From: Helicobacteraceae bacterium
Lineage (GTDB): Bacteria; Campylobacterota; Campylobacteria; Campylobacterales; Sulfurimonadaceae
DNA length: 18,330 bases
Reading direction: 5' to 3'
Assembly: GCA_027068615.1 (NCBI GenBank)
Contig: JAMOQV010000161.1
Coordinates: forward strand, 1-18,330
Shown here: positions 6,489 through 14,785 of the stretch, piece by piece
How the letters are laid out: each line of letters starts with the position of its first letter
Position numbering within the stretch: position 1 is the first letter of the stretch
Made by a program: the position numbers and the translations under genes
Notes under the pieces: model-generated
What the model saw: only the letters and a program-made list of their open reading frames with translations
What the model was told of the DNA's origin: nothing
The model's database searches: none

Positions 6489-8791
6489 TAGTAACTAGAA
6501 GTTGGTTAAGTGAGTGGATAAATTTAGATGGTATCTCTACTGAGGATATTTGTAAAACATTTAACTCTATAGGTTTAGAAGTAGATAGTGTAAAAACTTA
6601 CAATGTACCACCAAAAATAGTATTTGGTAGAGTTTTAGAGTGTGAAAAACACCCAGATGCTGATAAATTAAGTGTTTGTAAAGTAGATATAGGGACAAGT
6701 ATTCGCCAAATAGTTTGTGGTGCTTCAAATGTTAGAGAGGGTATCGATGTTGTAGTAGCTACTATAGGTGCTGTTATGCCAAGTGGTATGGCTATAAAAC
6801 CTGTAAAACTTCGTGGTGTAGAGTCTGAGGGTATGATATGTTCATCTAGCGAGATTGGTCTTGAAGATATTGGTAAAGGTATCATGGAGATTGATGATAG
6901 CATCGGTAAGTATGAATTGGGTCAGGAAGTTTCTACTAACCATATTTTTTGTGATGATGTTATAGAGATAGAACTTACAGCAAACAGAGGTGATTGTTTA
7001 AGCATAAGAGGTGTTGCAAGAGACTTAAGTGCTGCTTATGACAGACCTATAAAAGAGAGTGCTATAAATGATAAAGAGGATAAAAAAGTAGGTATTGGTA
7101 GAATATTTAGTTTTAAACATGACAAAGACTTAAATGTAAATCTTGAGTATAAAGCTGTTGAATTAGGTTCATTATCTATACCGTTTATAGTTAAATTAAG
7201 ACTTGCTCAGATAGAAGAGACTAGAAGTACAGATATAGAGTCTATACTACTTTATGCTACACACTCAACAGGTGTTATACTAAGAGCATATACCTTAAAA
7301 GATAAGATAGAACTTCGTAAAGATGAAAATGGGTATGCTTCTGTATATGCTGATGAAAAATTATCTATTGTTGGTATCATTCAAGAGGATAGCTCAAAAG
7401 TAACTTCCTTAGAAGGTGATATTCTTATAGAAGCTAGTTATATCCCACCAGAGATTATATCTAAGCAGATGCAAGAGTGTAAAATACCAGCTGGTCCAAT
7501 GTATTATAAAACATCAAGAGGTAGTGAACCTGAACTAGGTAGAGGGATATCTTATGTTTTAGATATTATAGAGAAAAATTCATCTTCATCTTTTTATGGT
7601 GGAACAATGGGTGTTAATAACTCTTATTCTGAAAAAGTAGTTAGTGTTAGTCATCAAGATATAGATGAGATTATAGGTGCTAAGATAGATACTCAAAGAA
7701 TCAATAAGCTTCTTAAAAATCTAGGTTTTAATACTTCAAAATCTTCTTCTAATGGTTTTGTGCTTGTAGTTCCTAGATTTAGACACGATATATCAAATAA
7801 ACAAGATATCGTAGAAGAGATAGTTCGTTTAGTTGGGATTGATAATATTCCATCAAAACCATTTATACTTACTGAAAAAAATCAACTAGAAGATGATTAT
7901 TTTAATTATAAGAAAAAGTCTATCTATAGACATAAATCAGCACAAAGTGGTTTCTATGAGTCTATACATTTTGTTTTTGATGAGAAAAAAGTTCTTAAAA
8001 AGTATGGTTTTAAAACTATATCTGATGAGCAAGAGATTTTAAATCCTATAGTAAATACCTTAGATACATTAAGAACAACCCTTTTAACAGGATTGTTAAA
8101 ATCAGCTTCTTCAAATGCTAAAAATGGTTATGCTTCTATTAAGCTTTTTGAAGTTGGTTCTGTATTTGATGAAAATAGAGATGAATCAGTAAAAATGGCT
8201 ATGCTTTTTAGTGGAGATACTACAAAAGAGTCATTAAGTAATCTAGGAAAACCATCAAAAGTTGATTTTGCATTTTTTGCACAAAAAGTGTCTGATGTTA
8301 TAGGTAGTTTTGAATTAAAAGAGTTTGAGACTCAGCATACATTGTCTCATACTTATCAGTCAGCTTCTATAATACAAAATGGTGAAGCTATAGGGGAACT
8401 TTTTAAGTTACATCCAACTGTACAAAAAGAGTATGATTTAGATGATACATTTCTTTGTGAACTAGATTTTGAAAAATTACAATTTGCACTGAAAAAAGCA
8501 AAACCAACTTCTAAATACCAAGCTTCATTTAGAGACTTAAGTATCATTATGCCAAAGTCTATGAAATATGAAACTATAAAAGAGGTTATAGAGAAAAATG
8601 CTACTAAAGAGTTGATAAGATTTTATCCTGTAGATAGATATAGTGATGATTCTTTAGGTGAAAATGTAAGTTTATCTATAAGATTTATGTTAAGAAGTGA
8701 TGAGAAAACTCTTGAAGAGGAAGATATCACTTCTACTATGGATGCTATATTAGAAGCATTAAATTCTGAACTAGGTATAGGTTTAAGATGA
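6485..8791 (+). CDS. pheT: Phenylalanyl-tRNA synthetase beta subunit
   Basis: The large structural, tRNA-recognising and editing subunit of PheRS. Domains in order are: the N-terminal B1 segment; an EMAP-type OB fold at about 40-148 (GRVLECEKHPDADKLSVCKVD, QIVCGASNV, SEGMICS); the B3/B4 editing region at about 210-350 (including PAGPMYYKT); B5 at about 384-455 (RFRHDISNKQDIVEEIVRLVGID); the inactive synthetase core B6/B7 at about 470-670; and a C-terminal FDX-ACB anticodon-binding domain at about 677-768 (FRDLSIIMP to the end). At 768 residues it is somewhat shorter than E. coli PheT (795). The B3/B4 region looks less conserved than the rest, so editing cannot be judged by eye. It overlaps pheS and aroA by 4 bases each. 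Confidence 0.97.
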   Translation: MIVTRSWLSEWINLDGISTEDICKTFNSIGLEVDSVKTYNVPPKIVFGRVLECEKHPDADKLSVCKVDIGTSIRQIVCGASNVREGIDVVVATIGAVMPSGMAIKPVKLRGVESEGMICSSSEIGLEDIGKGIMEIDDSIGKYELGQEVSTNHIFCDDVIEIELTANRGDCLSIRGVARDLSAAYDRPIKESAINDKEDKKVGIGRIFSFKHDKDLNVNLEYKAVELGSLSIPFIVKLRLAQIEETRSTDIESILLYATHSTGVILRAYTLKDKIELRKDENGYASVYADEKLSIVGIIQEDSSKVTSLEGDILIEASYIPPEIISKQMQECKIPAGPMYYKTSRGSEPELGRGISYVLDIIEKNSSSSFYGGTMGVNNSYSEKVVSVSHQDIDEIIGAKIDTQRINKLLKNLGFNTSKSSSNGFVLVVPRFRHDISNKQDIVEEIVRLVGIDNIPSKPFILTEKNQLEDDYFNYKKKSIYRHKSAQSGFYESIHFVFDEKKVLKKYGFKTISDEQEILNPIVNTLDTLRTTLLTGLLKSASSNAKNGYASIKLFEVGSVFDENRDESVKMAMLFSGDTTKESLSNLGKPSKVDFAFFAQKVSDVIGSFELKEFETQHTLSHTYQSASIIQNGEAIGELFKLHPTVQKEYDLDDTFLCELDFEKLQFALKKAKPTSKYQASFRDLSIIMPKSMKYETIKEVIEKNATKELIRFYPVDRYSDDSLGENVSLSIRFMLRSDEKTLEEEDITSTMDAILEALNSELGIGLR

Positions 8792-10068
8792 GTTTTGTAG
8801 AGGTTATACCATCAGGAGCTTTTTCATTAAGTATTGGTGATATAGCTCCTGATAAGTCTATATCCCATAGAAGTGCTATGTTTGCTATGTTAGCAGATGG
8901 AGAGAGTGTTATCAGTAACTTTTTAAGAGCTGAAGACACTCTAAATACTCTTCAGATAGTGAAAAATTTAGGTGCTGATGTAGTTGATAATGGAACTATT
9001 ATAAGGATAAGTTCAAAGGGTATAAAAGAGCCATCTGAGATACTTGAGTGTGGTAACTCTGGAACAGGTATGAGACTTTTTTGTGGACTTTTAAGTTCTG
9101 CAAATGGTCATTTTGTACTTACTGGGGATAAATATCTTCGTAGTCGCCCTATGAAAAGAGTAACAAATCCACTTATAAGTATAGGTGCTAAACTTGATGG
9201 TAGAAAAGATGGTGATTTAGCTCCACTTAGTATAAGAGGCTCATCTTTAAAAGCATTTGATTATAAGAGCAAGATAGCATCTGCTCAAGTAAAGTCTTGT
9301 ATGATTTTAGCTGGACTTAGAGCAGATGGTGTCTGTAGATATACTGAGCCTGAACTTTCTCGTGATCATACAGAGAGAATGTTAAAAGGGATGGGTGCTG
9401 ATATAGTTGTAGATGGTTTAACAACTACTATAAACCCTTTGAAAAAACTTCTAAACCCTTTAACTATAAGAGTTCCTGCTGACCCATCATCTGCTTTTTT
9501 CTTTGCAGTAGCAACAGCTATCACTCCAGATGCTAGTATAGTTTTAGAGGGTGTAACTTTAAATGAAACTCGTATAGAAGCTTTTAAAGTGTTGGAGATG
9601 ATGGGTGCAGATATAACTTACAAAGAGACAGATAATAGATATGAACCAATAGGGGATATAGCTATAAAGTATGCACCACTAAAAGCTATAACGATTGAAG
9701 ATAATATATCATGGCTTATAGATGAACTTCCAGCACTTTCTATTGCAATGGCTTGTGCTGAAGGTGAAAGTGTAGTAAAAAATGCAAAAGAGCTTCGTGT
9801 AAAAGAATCAGATAGAATATCAACAGTTGTAACTGGTCTAAAAGCTTGTGGTATAGAGGTTGATGAGTATGAAGATGGTTATAAAATCAAAGGTGGAAAC
9901 TTGCAAAAAGCTACAATAGACAGTGATGGTGATCATAGAATAGCTATGACATTTATCATAGCTGGGCTTAAATGTGGTATGAAAGTTACAGATATAGAGT
10001 GTATAAATACCTCTTTTCCAAACTTTTTTGAACTATTAAAAAATATAACAAAAGTGGAGCTTTATTAG
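8788..10068 (+). CDS. aroA: 3-phosphoshikimate 1-carboxyvinyltransferase (EPSP synthase), class II type
   Basis: Transfers enolpyruvyl from PEP to shikimate-3-phosphate, the sixth step of the shikimate pathway, in the cytoplasm. Visible active-site elements are K23 (PDKSISHR), CGNSGTGMRL (88-97), D312 (IDELPA), E340 (RVKESDR) and the H383-R384 pair (GDHRIAM). All four short signatures used to define class II EPSP synthases are present: GDKY (113-116), SAQVK (165-169), RDHTE (192-196) and NETR (259-262). Position 97 is Leu where class I enzymes have Pro (E. coli P101). Class II enzymes are typically much less sensitive to glyphosate; for this protein that is an inference. At 426 residues it is full length. 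It overlaps pheT by 4 bases (ATGA), and ispH starts directly after its TAG. Confidence 0.97.
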   Translation: MSFVEVIPSGAFSLSIGDIAPDKSISHRSAMFAMLADGESVISNFLRAEDTLNTLQIVKNLGADVVDNGTIIRISSKGIKEPSEILECGNSGTGMRLFCGLLSSANGHFVLTGDKYLRSRPMKRVTNPLISIGAKLDGRKDGDLAPLSIRGSSLKAFDYKSKIASAQVKSCMILAGLRADGVCRYTEPELSRDHTERMLKGMGADIVVDGLTTTINPLKKLLNPLTIRVPADPSSAFFFAVATAITPDASIVLEGVTLNETRIEAFKVLEMMGADITYKETDNRYEPIGDIAIKYAPLKAITIEDNISWLIDELPALSIAMACAEGESVVKNAKELRVKESDRISTVVTGLKACGIEVDEYEDGYKIKGGNLQKATIDSDGDHRIAMTFIIAGLKCGMKVTDIECINTSFPNFFELLKNITKVELY

Positions 10069-10902
10069 ATGAAGATACGATTAGCAGAAAATTATGGTTT
10101 TTGTTTTGGTGTAAAAAGAGCTATAAAAATAGCTGAAGAGAATCAAAATGCTTCAACTTATGGACCTCTTATACATAATTCTAAAGAGATTGATAGACTT
10201 GAAAAAGATTATAAAGTTGGTCTTGTTGATGATTATAAAGAGTTTAAATCTGGAGATAAAGCGATAGTTAGAACTCATGGGATACAAAAACAAGAGTTAG
10301 AAGCTTTAAAAAAAGATGGTGTTGATGTAGTAGATGCGACTTGTCCATTTGTAACTAAACCACAGCAAATTTGTAGTGATATGAGTGAAGAGGGTTATCA
10401 AGTTATAATATTTGGTGATGAAGCTCATCCTGAGATAAAAGGTGTAAAAAGTTATGCTAACAATGGTGCTGTTGTAGTTACTTCTATAGAGGATTTAGAA
10501 TGTGTTGCTTTAAAAGATAAAGTAGCACTTGTTGCACAAACAACAAGAAGAGTTGAAAACTATACGGAGATAGCAAACTATCTTATACCTAGATGCAAAG
10601 AGGTAAGGGTATTTAATACCATTTGTAATGCAACATTTGAAAATCAAGAAGCAGTAAGAGAGATATCTAAAAAAGCTGATATTATGCTTATAATAGGTGG
10701 TAAAAATTCATCAAATACAAAACAACTTTTTAGTATATCTAAAAGTAATTGTGAGGATTCTTATCATATAGAAGATGAAAAAGAGTTAAATTATGATTGG
10801 TTTAAAGGTAAGTCATTTTGTGGTATAAGTGCAGGGGCTTCGACTCCTGATTGGATTATACAAAATGTAGTTGATGCTATAGAAAAAAATATAAACAGAT
10901 AA
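10069..10902 (+). CDS. ispH: 4-hydroxy-3-methylbut-2-enyl diphosphate reductase
   Basis: The last enzyme of the MEP pathway. It reduces HMBPP to IPP and DMAPP using an oxygen-sensitive iron-sulfur cluster. The three cluster cysteines are C12 (GFCFGVKRA), C92 (DATCPF) and C186 (NTICNATFENQEA). The conserved histidines that bind the diphosphate are H36, H70 (RTHG) and H120 (EAHPE), with the catalytic glutamate at E122. The NSSNT stretch (213-217) and GISAGASTPDW (252-262) complete the family pattern. At 277 residues it is the usual short form; E. coli has 316 with a C-terminal extension. It begins with the base after the aroA stop, so it belongs to the same message. Its products also feed prenyl-FMN and quinone synthesis, where UbiX acts. 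It is probably the last gene of the pheS-led unit, because a promoter follows. Confidence 0.97.
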   Translation: MKIRLAENYGFCFGVKRAIKIAEENQNASTYGPLIHNSKEIDRLEKDYKVGLVDDYKEFKSGDKAIVRTHGIQKQELEALKKDGVDVVDATCPFVTKPQQICSDMSEEGYQVIIFGDEAHPEIKGVKSYANNGAVVVTSIEDLECVALKDKVALVAQTTRRVENYTEIANYLIPRCKEVRVFNTICNATFENQEAVREISKKADIMLIIGGKNSSNTKQLFSISKSNCEDSYHIEDEKELNYDWFKGKSFCGISAGASTPDWIIQNVVDAIEKNINR

Positions 10903-10922
10903 ATCTTAGCATTTAATAAAGA

Positions 10923-10928
10923 TATAAT
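10923..10928 (+). promoter_or_regulatory. -10 box (TATAAT) of a putative rpsA promoter
   Basis: A perfect TATAAT in the 74-base ispH-rpsA gap, with a start point expected near 10935 and a leader of about 40 bases. No -35 hexamer is visible. No convincing terminator lies between ispH and this box, so some read-through from the upstream operon is likely. Confidence 0.6.
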
Positions 10929-10976
10929 AAATATTTAGATATGATTACGAAATTTTTATGTAACAGAGGATAGGTA

Positions 10977-12632
10977 ATGGCGTTCGATAACGAATCATTT
11001 GAAGAAGAAGAAAATTTTGCAGAGATGTTTGCTGCTAGTGAAAAAAAACAAGAGACAAGCCGTATAGTTGAGGGTGAAATTGTTGAGATACAAGCAGATG
11101 AAAACAGAGCATTAGTAGGTGTTGGTGATAAACTAGAAGGTATTATTAACTTAGATGAATTAAGTGTTGATGGTAAACTTAAGTTTAAAACTGGTGATAA
11201 AATCAAAGTTATGATAATGGGATACTATAATGAGCGTCCTAAGATATCATATAAAAAAGTTTTAGAGCAAGAAAAAACTATTGAATTTATTGATGCACAC
11301 AAAGAAGACTTTGAAGATGTGGTTATTGAAGGTGTTATCACTAAGAAAAATCGTGGTGGTTATGTAGTAGAAGCTGACGCAGTTTCTTTCTTTATGCCTC
11401 GTTCTTTAGCTGCTTTCAAAGATAGCGATGATGTAGTTGGTCGTAAGATCAAAGCTCAAGTTGTTAAAATAGATGAAGATGAAAACTCTATAGTTGTTTC
11501 TCGTCGTAAGCTATTTAATGAAGAGAGAAAAAGAAAGAAAAAAATCATCGATAAATTGATGGAAGAAGATATAGTAGTTGAAGGTACTATCAAAAAAATC
11601 ACTAGTTATGGTATGTTTGTAGATGTTGGTGGTGTTGATGGTCTAGTTCACTACAATGAGATAAGCTACAAAGGTCCAGTAAATCCATCTAAACTATATA
11701 GTGAAGGTGATACTGTAACTGTTAAAGCTATATCTTATGATAAAGACAAAAGACATCTTTCACTTTCTATAAAAGCTGTTCTTCCAGATCCATGGGCAGA
11801 AGTTGAAGATGAGTTAGATGAAGGTGATACTATCACTGTAACGGTTTCAAATATTGAAGCTTATGGTGTATTTGTTGACTTAGGAAATGATATAGAAGGT
11901 TTCTTACATATTTCTGAGATCTCTTGGGATAAAAATGTTAAAAATCCTAATGATTACTTAACTGTTGGTGAAGAGATTGATGTTGAAGTTATTGAGATTA
12001 ATCCTAAAACTCATAAACTTCGTGTATCATTAAAAAGACTTTTACCAAAACCTTTTGATGAATTTGTTAAAAACTACAAAGAGGGTGATGTTGTAACTGG
12101 TACTGTTACATCTTTAACTGACTTTGGTGCATTTGTTCGTATAGATGGTGTAGAAGGTCTTTTACATAATCAAGATATATCTTGGGATAAAAATACAAAA
12201 TGTAAAGATGTTTTAAAAGTTGGTGAAGAGATTGAAGTTAAGATTGCTAAAATCAATGCTGAAGATCAAAAAATATCTTTAAATAGAAAAACTCTTTTAG
12301 AGTCTCCTATCGATAAATTTGCTACGACTCACAAAGTAAACACACCTATCACTGGTACTATCCGTGATATAAAAGATTTCGGTGTATTTGTTTCACTTGA
12401 AGATGGTGTTGATGCTCTTATCAGAGATGAAGATTTATCTCCACTTGTAAAAGAGGAATTAGAAGTAGGTCAAGAGATTGAAGCTGCTATCGCTGTTATA
12501 GATACTCGTAGAGATAGAATTCGTTTATCTGTTAAAAAACTTGATTACATTAAAAATCAAGCTATGTTAGAAGAGATTAACGATAATGAATCACACTCTC
12601 TAGGTGATCTTATAAAAGATAAATTCAAGTAA
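10977..12632 (+). CDS. rpsA: Small ribosomal subunit protein S1 (bS1)
   Basis: An mRNA-binding ribosomal protein that helps recruit and unfold messages on the 30S subunit. After an acidic N-terminal tail (ESFEEEENFAEMFAASE) there are six S1 OB-fold repeats. They start near residues 28 (IVEGEIVEI), 112 (VIEGVITKKNRGGYVV), 199 (VEGTIKKITSYGMFVD), 284 (ITVTVSNIEAYGVFVD), 371 (VTGTVTSLTDFGAFVR) and 457 (ITGTIRDIKDFGVFVS). Repeats 3 to 6 carry the typical RNA-binding F/Y-G-x-F-V core; repeats 1 and 2 are the divergent ribosome-docking type. At 551 residues it matches full-length proteobacterial S1. A strong AGAGGA lies 6 bases before the ATG, stronger than the sites of its neighbours, as fits a highly expressed gene. 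It is probably the first gene of an rpsA-membrane protein-serA unit. Confidence 0.97.
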   Translation: MAFDNESFEEEENFAEMFAASEKKQETSRIVEGEIVEIQADENRALVGVGDKLEGIINLDELSVDGKLKFKTGDKIKVMIMGYYNERPKISYKKVLEQEKTIEFIDAHKEDFEDVVIEGVITKKNRGGYVVEADAVSFFMPRSLAAFKDSDDVVGRKIKAQVVKIDEDENSIVVSRRKLFNEERKRKKKIIDKLMEEDIVVEGTIKKITSYGMFVDVGGVDGLVHYNEISYKGPVNPSKLYSEGDTVTVKAISYDKDKRHLSLSIKAVLPDPWAEVEDELDEGDTITVTVSNIEAYGVFVDLGNDIEGFLHISEISWDKNVKNPNDYLTVGEEIDVEVIEINPKTHKLRVSLKRLLPKPFDEFVKNYKEGDVVTGTVTSLTDFGAFVRIDGVEGLLHNQDISWDKNTKCKDVLKVGEEIEVKIAKINAEDQKISLNRKTLLESPIDKFATTHKVNTPITGTIRDIKDFGVFVSLEDGVDALIRDEDLSPLVKEELEVGQEIEAAIAVIDTRRDRIRLSVKKLDYIKNQAMLEEINDNESHSLGDLIKDKFK

Positions 12633-12639
12633 GTCTTAA

Positions 12640-13119
12640 ATGCAGAAGATTTTAAAGTGGTTTACCCCAGCTTTAGCGCTGGGTGTTGCCATTTTTATAG
12701 TCTTTTTTTTAATATCTATAAACTCTACAGATAATTTAGAAAATGTTGAACCTTTAGTTCGTAAAACTGAAAAATCTACAACTCAAAAAGAGAAGCTTTG
12801 GTTAGATCGCTTTTCTATTACTCAAAGAAAAGGTTATTTTTATCCAGTTAATGAAGTCTATATTAAGGTGGATTTAGATAAAAATATCATAAGCAAAACC
12901 ATTTATAAATTATCTGCTTCCTCTTTAGACCCTTATCAACTTTTTTGTTTAAAAGAGGAATTAAAACAACACAAATTAAGATATTATTTTACTAAAGATA
13001 AAAAAGGTCTTGAACTTTTGATATATTCAACAGATAGAGTTAAACTTAATTCTTTGGTTAGAGTATTAAAAAAATATCAAATAGTGGCTAAAATAGAGCC
13101 ATATAAGGAAGATAAATGA
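12640..13119 (+). CDS. Small membrane-anchored protein of unknown function between rpsA and serA
   Basis: I do not recognise a family. The 159-residue protein has one hydrophobic helix at about residues 8-27 (FTPALALGVAIFIVFFLISI), which is a membrane anchor or uncleaved signal. A polar linker follows (about 28-55), then a mixed alpha/beta domain to the end, presumably periplasmic. Features there are WLDRFSITQRKGYFYPVNEVYIKV (about 54-77, counting both ends), a single Cys in QLFCLKEEL, and a C-terminal strand-helix-strand-like stretch, LELLIYSTDRVKLNSLVRVLKKYQIVAKIEPY. There is no lipobox. It starts 7 bases after the rpsA stop with a poor ribosome binding site, and its TGA overlaps the serA ATG by 4 bases. 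From memory, a small putative periplasmic protein also sits at this place in Campylobacter jejuni, which argues that the gene is real and conserved in position. Position alone does not give a function. Confidence 0.8.
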   Translation: MQKILKWFTPALALGVAIFIVFFLISINSTDNLENVEPLVRKTEKSTTQKEKLWLDRFSITQRKGYFYPVNEVYIKVDLDKNIISKTIYKLSASSLDPYQLFCLKEELKQHKLRYYFTKDKKGLELLIYSTDRVKLNSLVRVLKKYQIVAKIEPYKEDK

Positions 13120-14702
13120 AATACACAATAGTAGTATGTGATCATATTCATGAAGCTGGTTTAGAGATGCTTAAAAATGATGAGAGCATCAATTTTGTTA
13201 TGGCAGCTGATGTTGATAAAACAGAATTAGTAGAAAAAATAATTCCGACAGCTGATGTAGCGATTACAAGAAGTTCAACTGATGTTGATGAAAAGTTTAT
13301 AAAAAATGCTAAAAACCTAAAAGCTATCGTTCGTGCAGGTGTTGGTGTTGATAATGTTGATATCCCTGGATGTTCAAAAGAGGGTATTATAGTTATGAAT
13401 GTACCAACTGCTAATACTATTGCAGCAGTTGAACTTACTATGACACATATGCTTTCTTGTATGAGAATGTTCCCATACTCACATGACCATCTTAAAAACC
13501 AAAGAATCTGGAAAAGAGAAAAATGGTACGGTTATGAGATGAAAGGTAAGAAACTTGGCGTTATTGGATTTGGTAATATTGGTTCAAGAGTAGCTAAAAG
13601 AGCTAAAGCTTTTGAAATGGATATTGTTGCTTATGACCCATATATACATCCATCTAAAGTTACTGATTTAGATATGACATATACTAAAAATTTTGAAGAT
13701 ATTTTAGCTTGTGATATTATAACAATTCACACTCCTAAAAATAAAGAAACTATAGGTATGATAGGTGAAGCTGAATTTGCTAAGATGAAAGATGGAGTAG
13801 TTGTAATCAACTGTGCTAGAGGTGGTCTTTATGATGAAGAAGCACTTTATAATAATCTTACAAATGGTAAAATCCGTTTTGCTGGTATAGATGTATTTAA
13901 CAAAGAACCAGCTATAGACCATCCTCTTTTAGATTTAGATAATGTAACAGTTTCTCCACACTTAGGTGCAAATACATTTGAATCTCAGTACAACATAGGA
14001 ACTCAAGCAGCAAACAATGCTATAGAAGCTGCAAAAGGGATAGCTTATCCACATGCTATGAATCTACCAATAGATGAGAGTAAAATACCATCTTTTGTAA
14101 AACCATTTTTAGAGATGGGTCAAAAGATAGGTTTCTTAGAATCTCAAATGAATAAAAGTCAAATCATATCTATAAAAGTTAGTGGTTATGGTGAGATTGG
14201 TGAGTATGTTGATTCTTTATCAACTTTTGTTGCAGTTGGAGCTATGAGTCAAAGTTCTGGTGATACTATAAACTATGTAAATGCTGATTTTATAGCAAAA
14301 GAAAAAGGTATTACGATAGAGTCTGAGAATTGTGGTGCTTCATCTGTATATAAAAACTTAATCACTATTAAGCTTACAACGGCTGAGGGTACTACTACTA
14401 TTAGTGCTACTATATTTGATGATAATATTCAAAGAATTGTTGCTATTGATGGTTTTGATATAGAGGTTGCTCTTCGTGGCGATATGGTTATGTTTAAAAA
14501 TACTGATGTTCCAGGTGTTATAGGAAGTGTCGGTACAACTTTAGCAAATAATAATGTAAATATTTCAGATTTTTCATTATCAAGAAATGCTAAAGGTGAA
14601 GCTTTAGCTGTTATCTTGGTTGATGAAGCTGTAAATGAAACAACATTAAATGAGTTGGCTAATTTAGAAGCTTGTATAAATGTTAGCTATGCAAGAATCT
14701 AA
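13116..14702 (+). CDS. serA: D-3-phosphoglycerate dehydrogenase
   Basis: Oxidises 3-phosphoglycerate with NAD+, the first committed step of serine synthesis, in the cytoplasm. The NAD-binding Rossmann motif is VIGFGNIGSR (149-158), with the acidic D174 after the next strand. The catalytic set is R235 (NCARGG), E264 (NKEPA) and H282 (SPHLGA). After about residue 315 comes the extra substrate-binding (ASB) domain of the long SerA form. A C-terminal ACT domain at about 455-528 (VPGVIGSVGTTLANNNVNI) is where serine feedback binds in relatives. At 528 residues it is the long, Mycobacterium-like type, not the 410-residue enteric type. It overlaps the preceding membrane-protein gene by 4 bases. An inverted repeat follows 32 bases after the stop. 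Confidence 0.97.
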   Translation: MKYTIVVCDHIHEAGLEMLKNDESINFVMAADVDKTELVEKIIPTADVAITRSSTDVDEKFIKNAKNLKAIVRAGVGVDNVDIPGCSKEGIIVMNVPTANTIAAVELTMTHMLSCMRMFPYSHDHLKNQRIWKREKWYGYEMKGKKLGVIGFGNIGSRVAKRAKAFEMDIVAYDPYIHPSKVTDLDMTYTKNFEDILACDIITIHTPKNKETIGMIGEAEFAKMKDGVVVINCARGGLYDEEALYNNLTNGKIRFAGIDVFNKEPAIDHPLLDLDNVTVSPHLGANTFESQYNIGTQAANNAIEAAKGIAYPHAMNLPIDESKIPSFVKPFLEMGQKIGFLESQMNKSQIISIKVSGYGEIGEYVDSLSTFVAVGAMSQSSGDTINYVNADFIAKEKGITIESENCGASSVYKNLITIKLTTAEGTTTISATIFDDNIQRIVAIDGFDIEVALRGDMVMFKNTDVPGVIGSVGTTLANNNVNISDFSLSRNAKGEALAVILVDEAVNETTLNELANLEACINVSYARI

Positions 14703-14734
14703 TTTTTTAGTTACTATTTAACCTCTCTTACTTT

Positions 14735-14755
14735 GGTATGGTTTTTTACCATACC
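14735..14755 (+). terminator. Perfect 8-bp inverted repeat between serA and dnaE, possible terminator
   Basis: GGTATGGT, a five-T loop and ACCATACC form a perfect 8-bp stem 32 bases after the serA stop. The downstream side is only moderately T-rich (ATCTTCATATATCACTTTT), with no clean T run, so intrinsic termination is uncertain. It could instead be an operator-like palindrome or an RNA element in the dnaE leader; it ends 30 bases before the dnaE ATG. The rest of this 83-base gap shows no clear -10 box. Confidence 0.45.
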
Positions 14756-14785
14756 ATCTTCATATATCACTTTTAGGATTTTATT

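Noticed and set aside
6598..6903. Minus-strand open frame of 101 codons opposite the pheT OB fold
   Set aside because: It is antisense to a highly conserved domain and has no motif or regulatory signal of its own.
10913..11206. Minus-strand open frame of 97 codons over the rpsA promoter and 5' end
   Set aside because: It is Ser/Leu-rich as expected from reading S1 backwards, and it covers the rpsA ribosome binding site and promoter.
11900..12200. Short DNA repeat (TCTTGGGATAAAAAT) within rpsA
   Set aside because: It simply reflects the homologous ISWDKN segment at the end of two adjacent S1 repeats, not a separate element.
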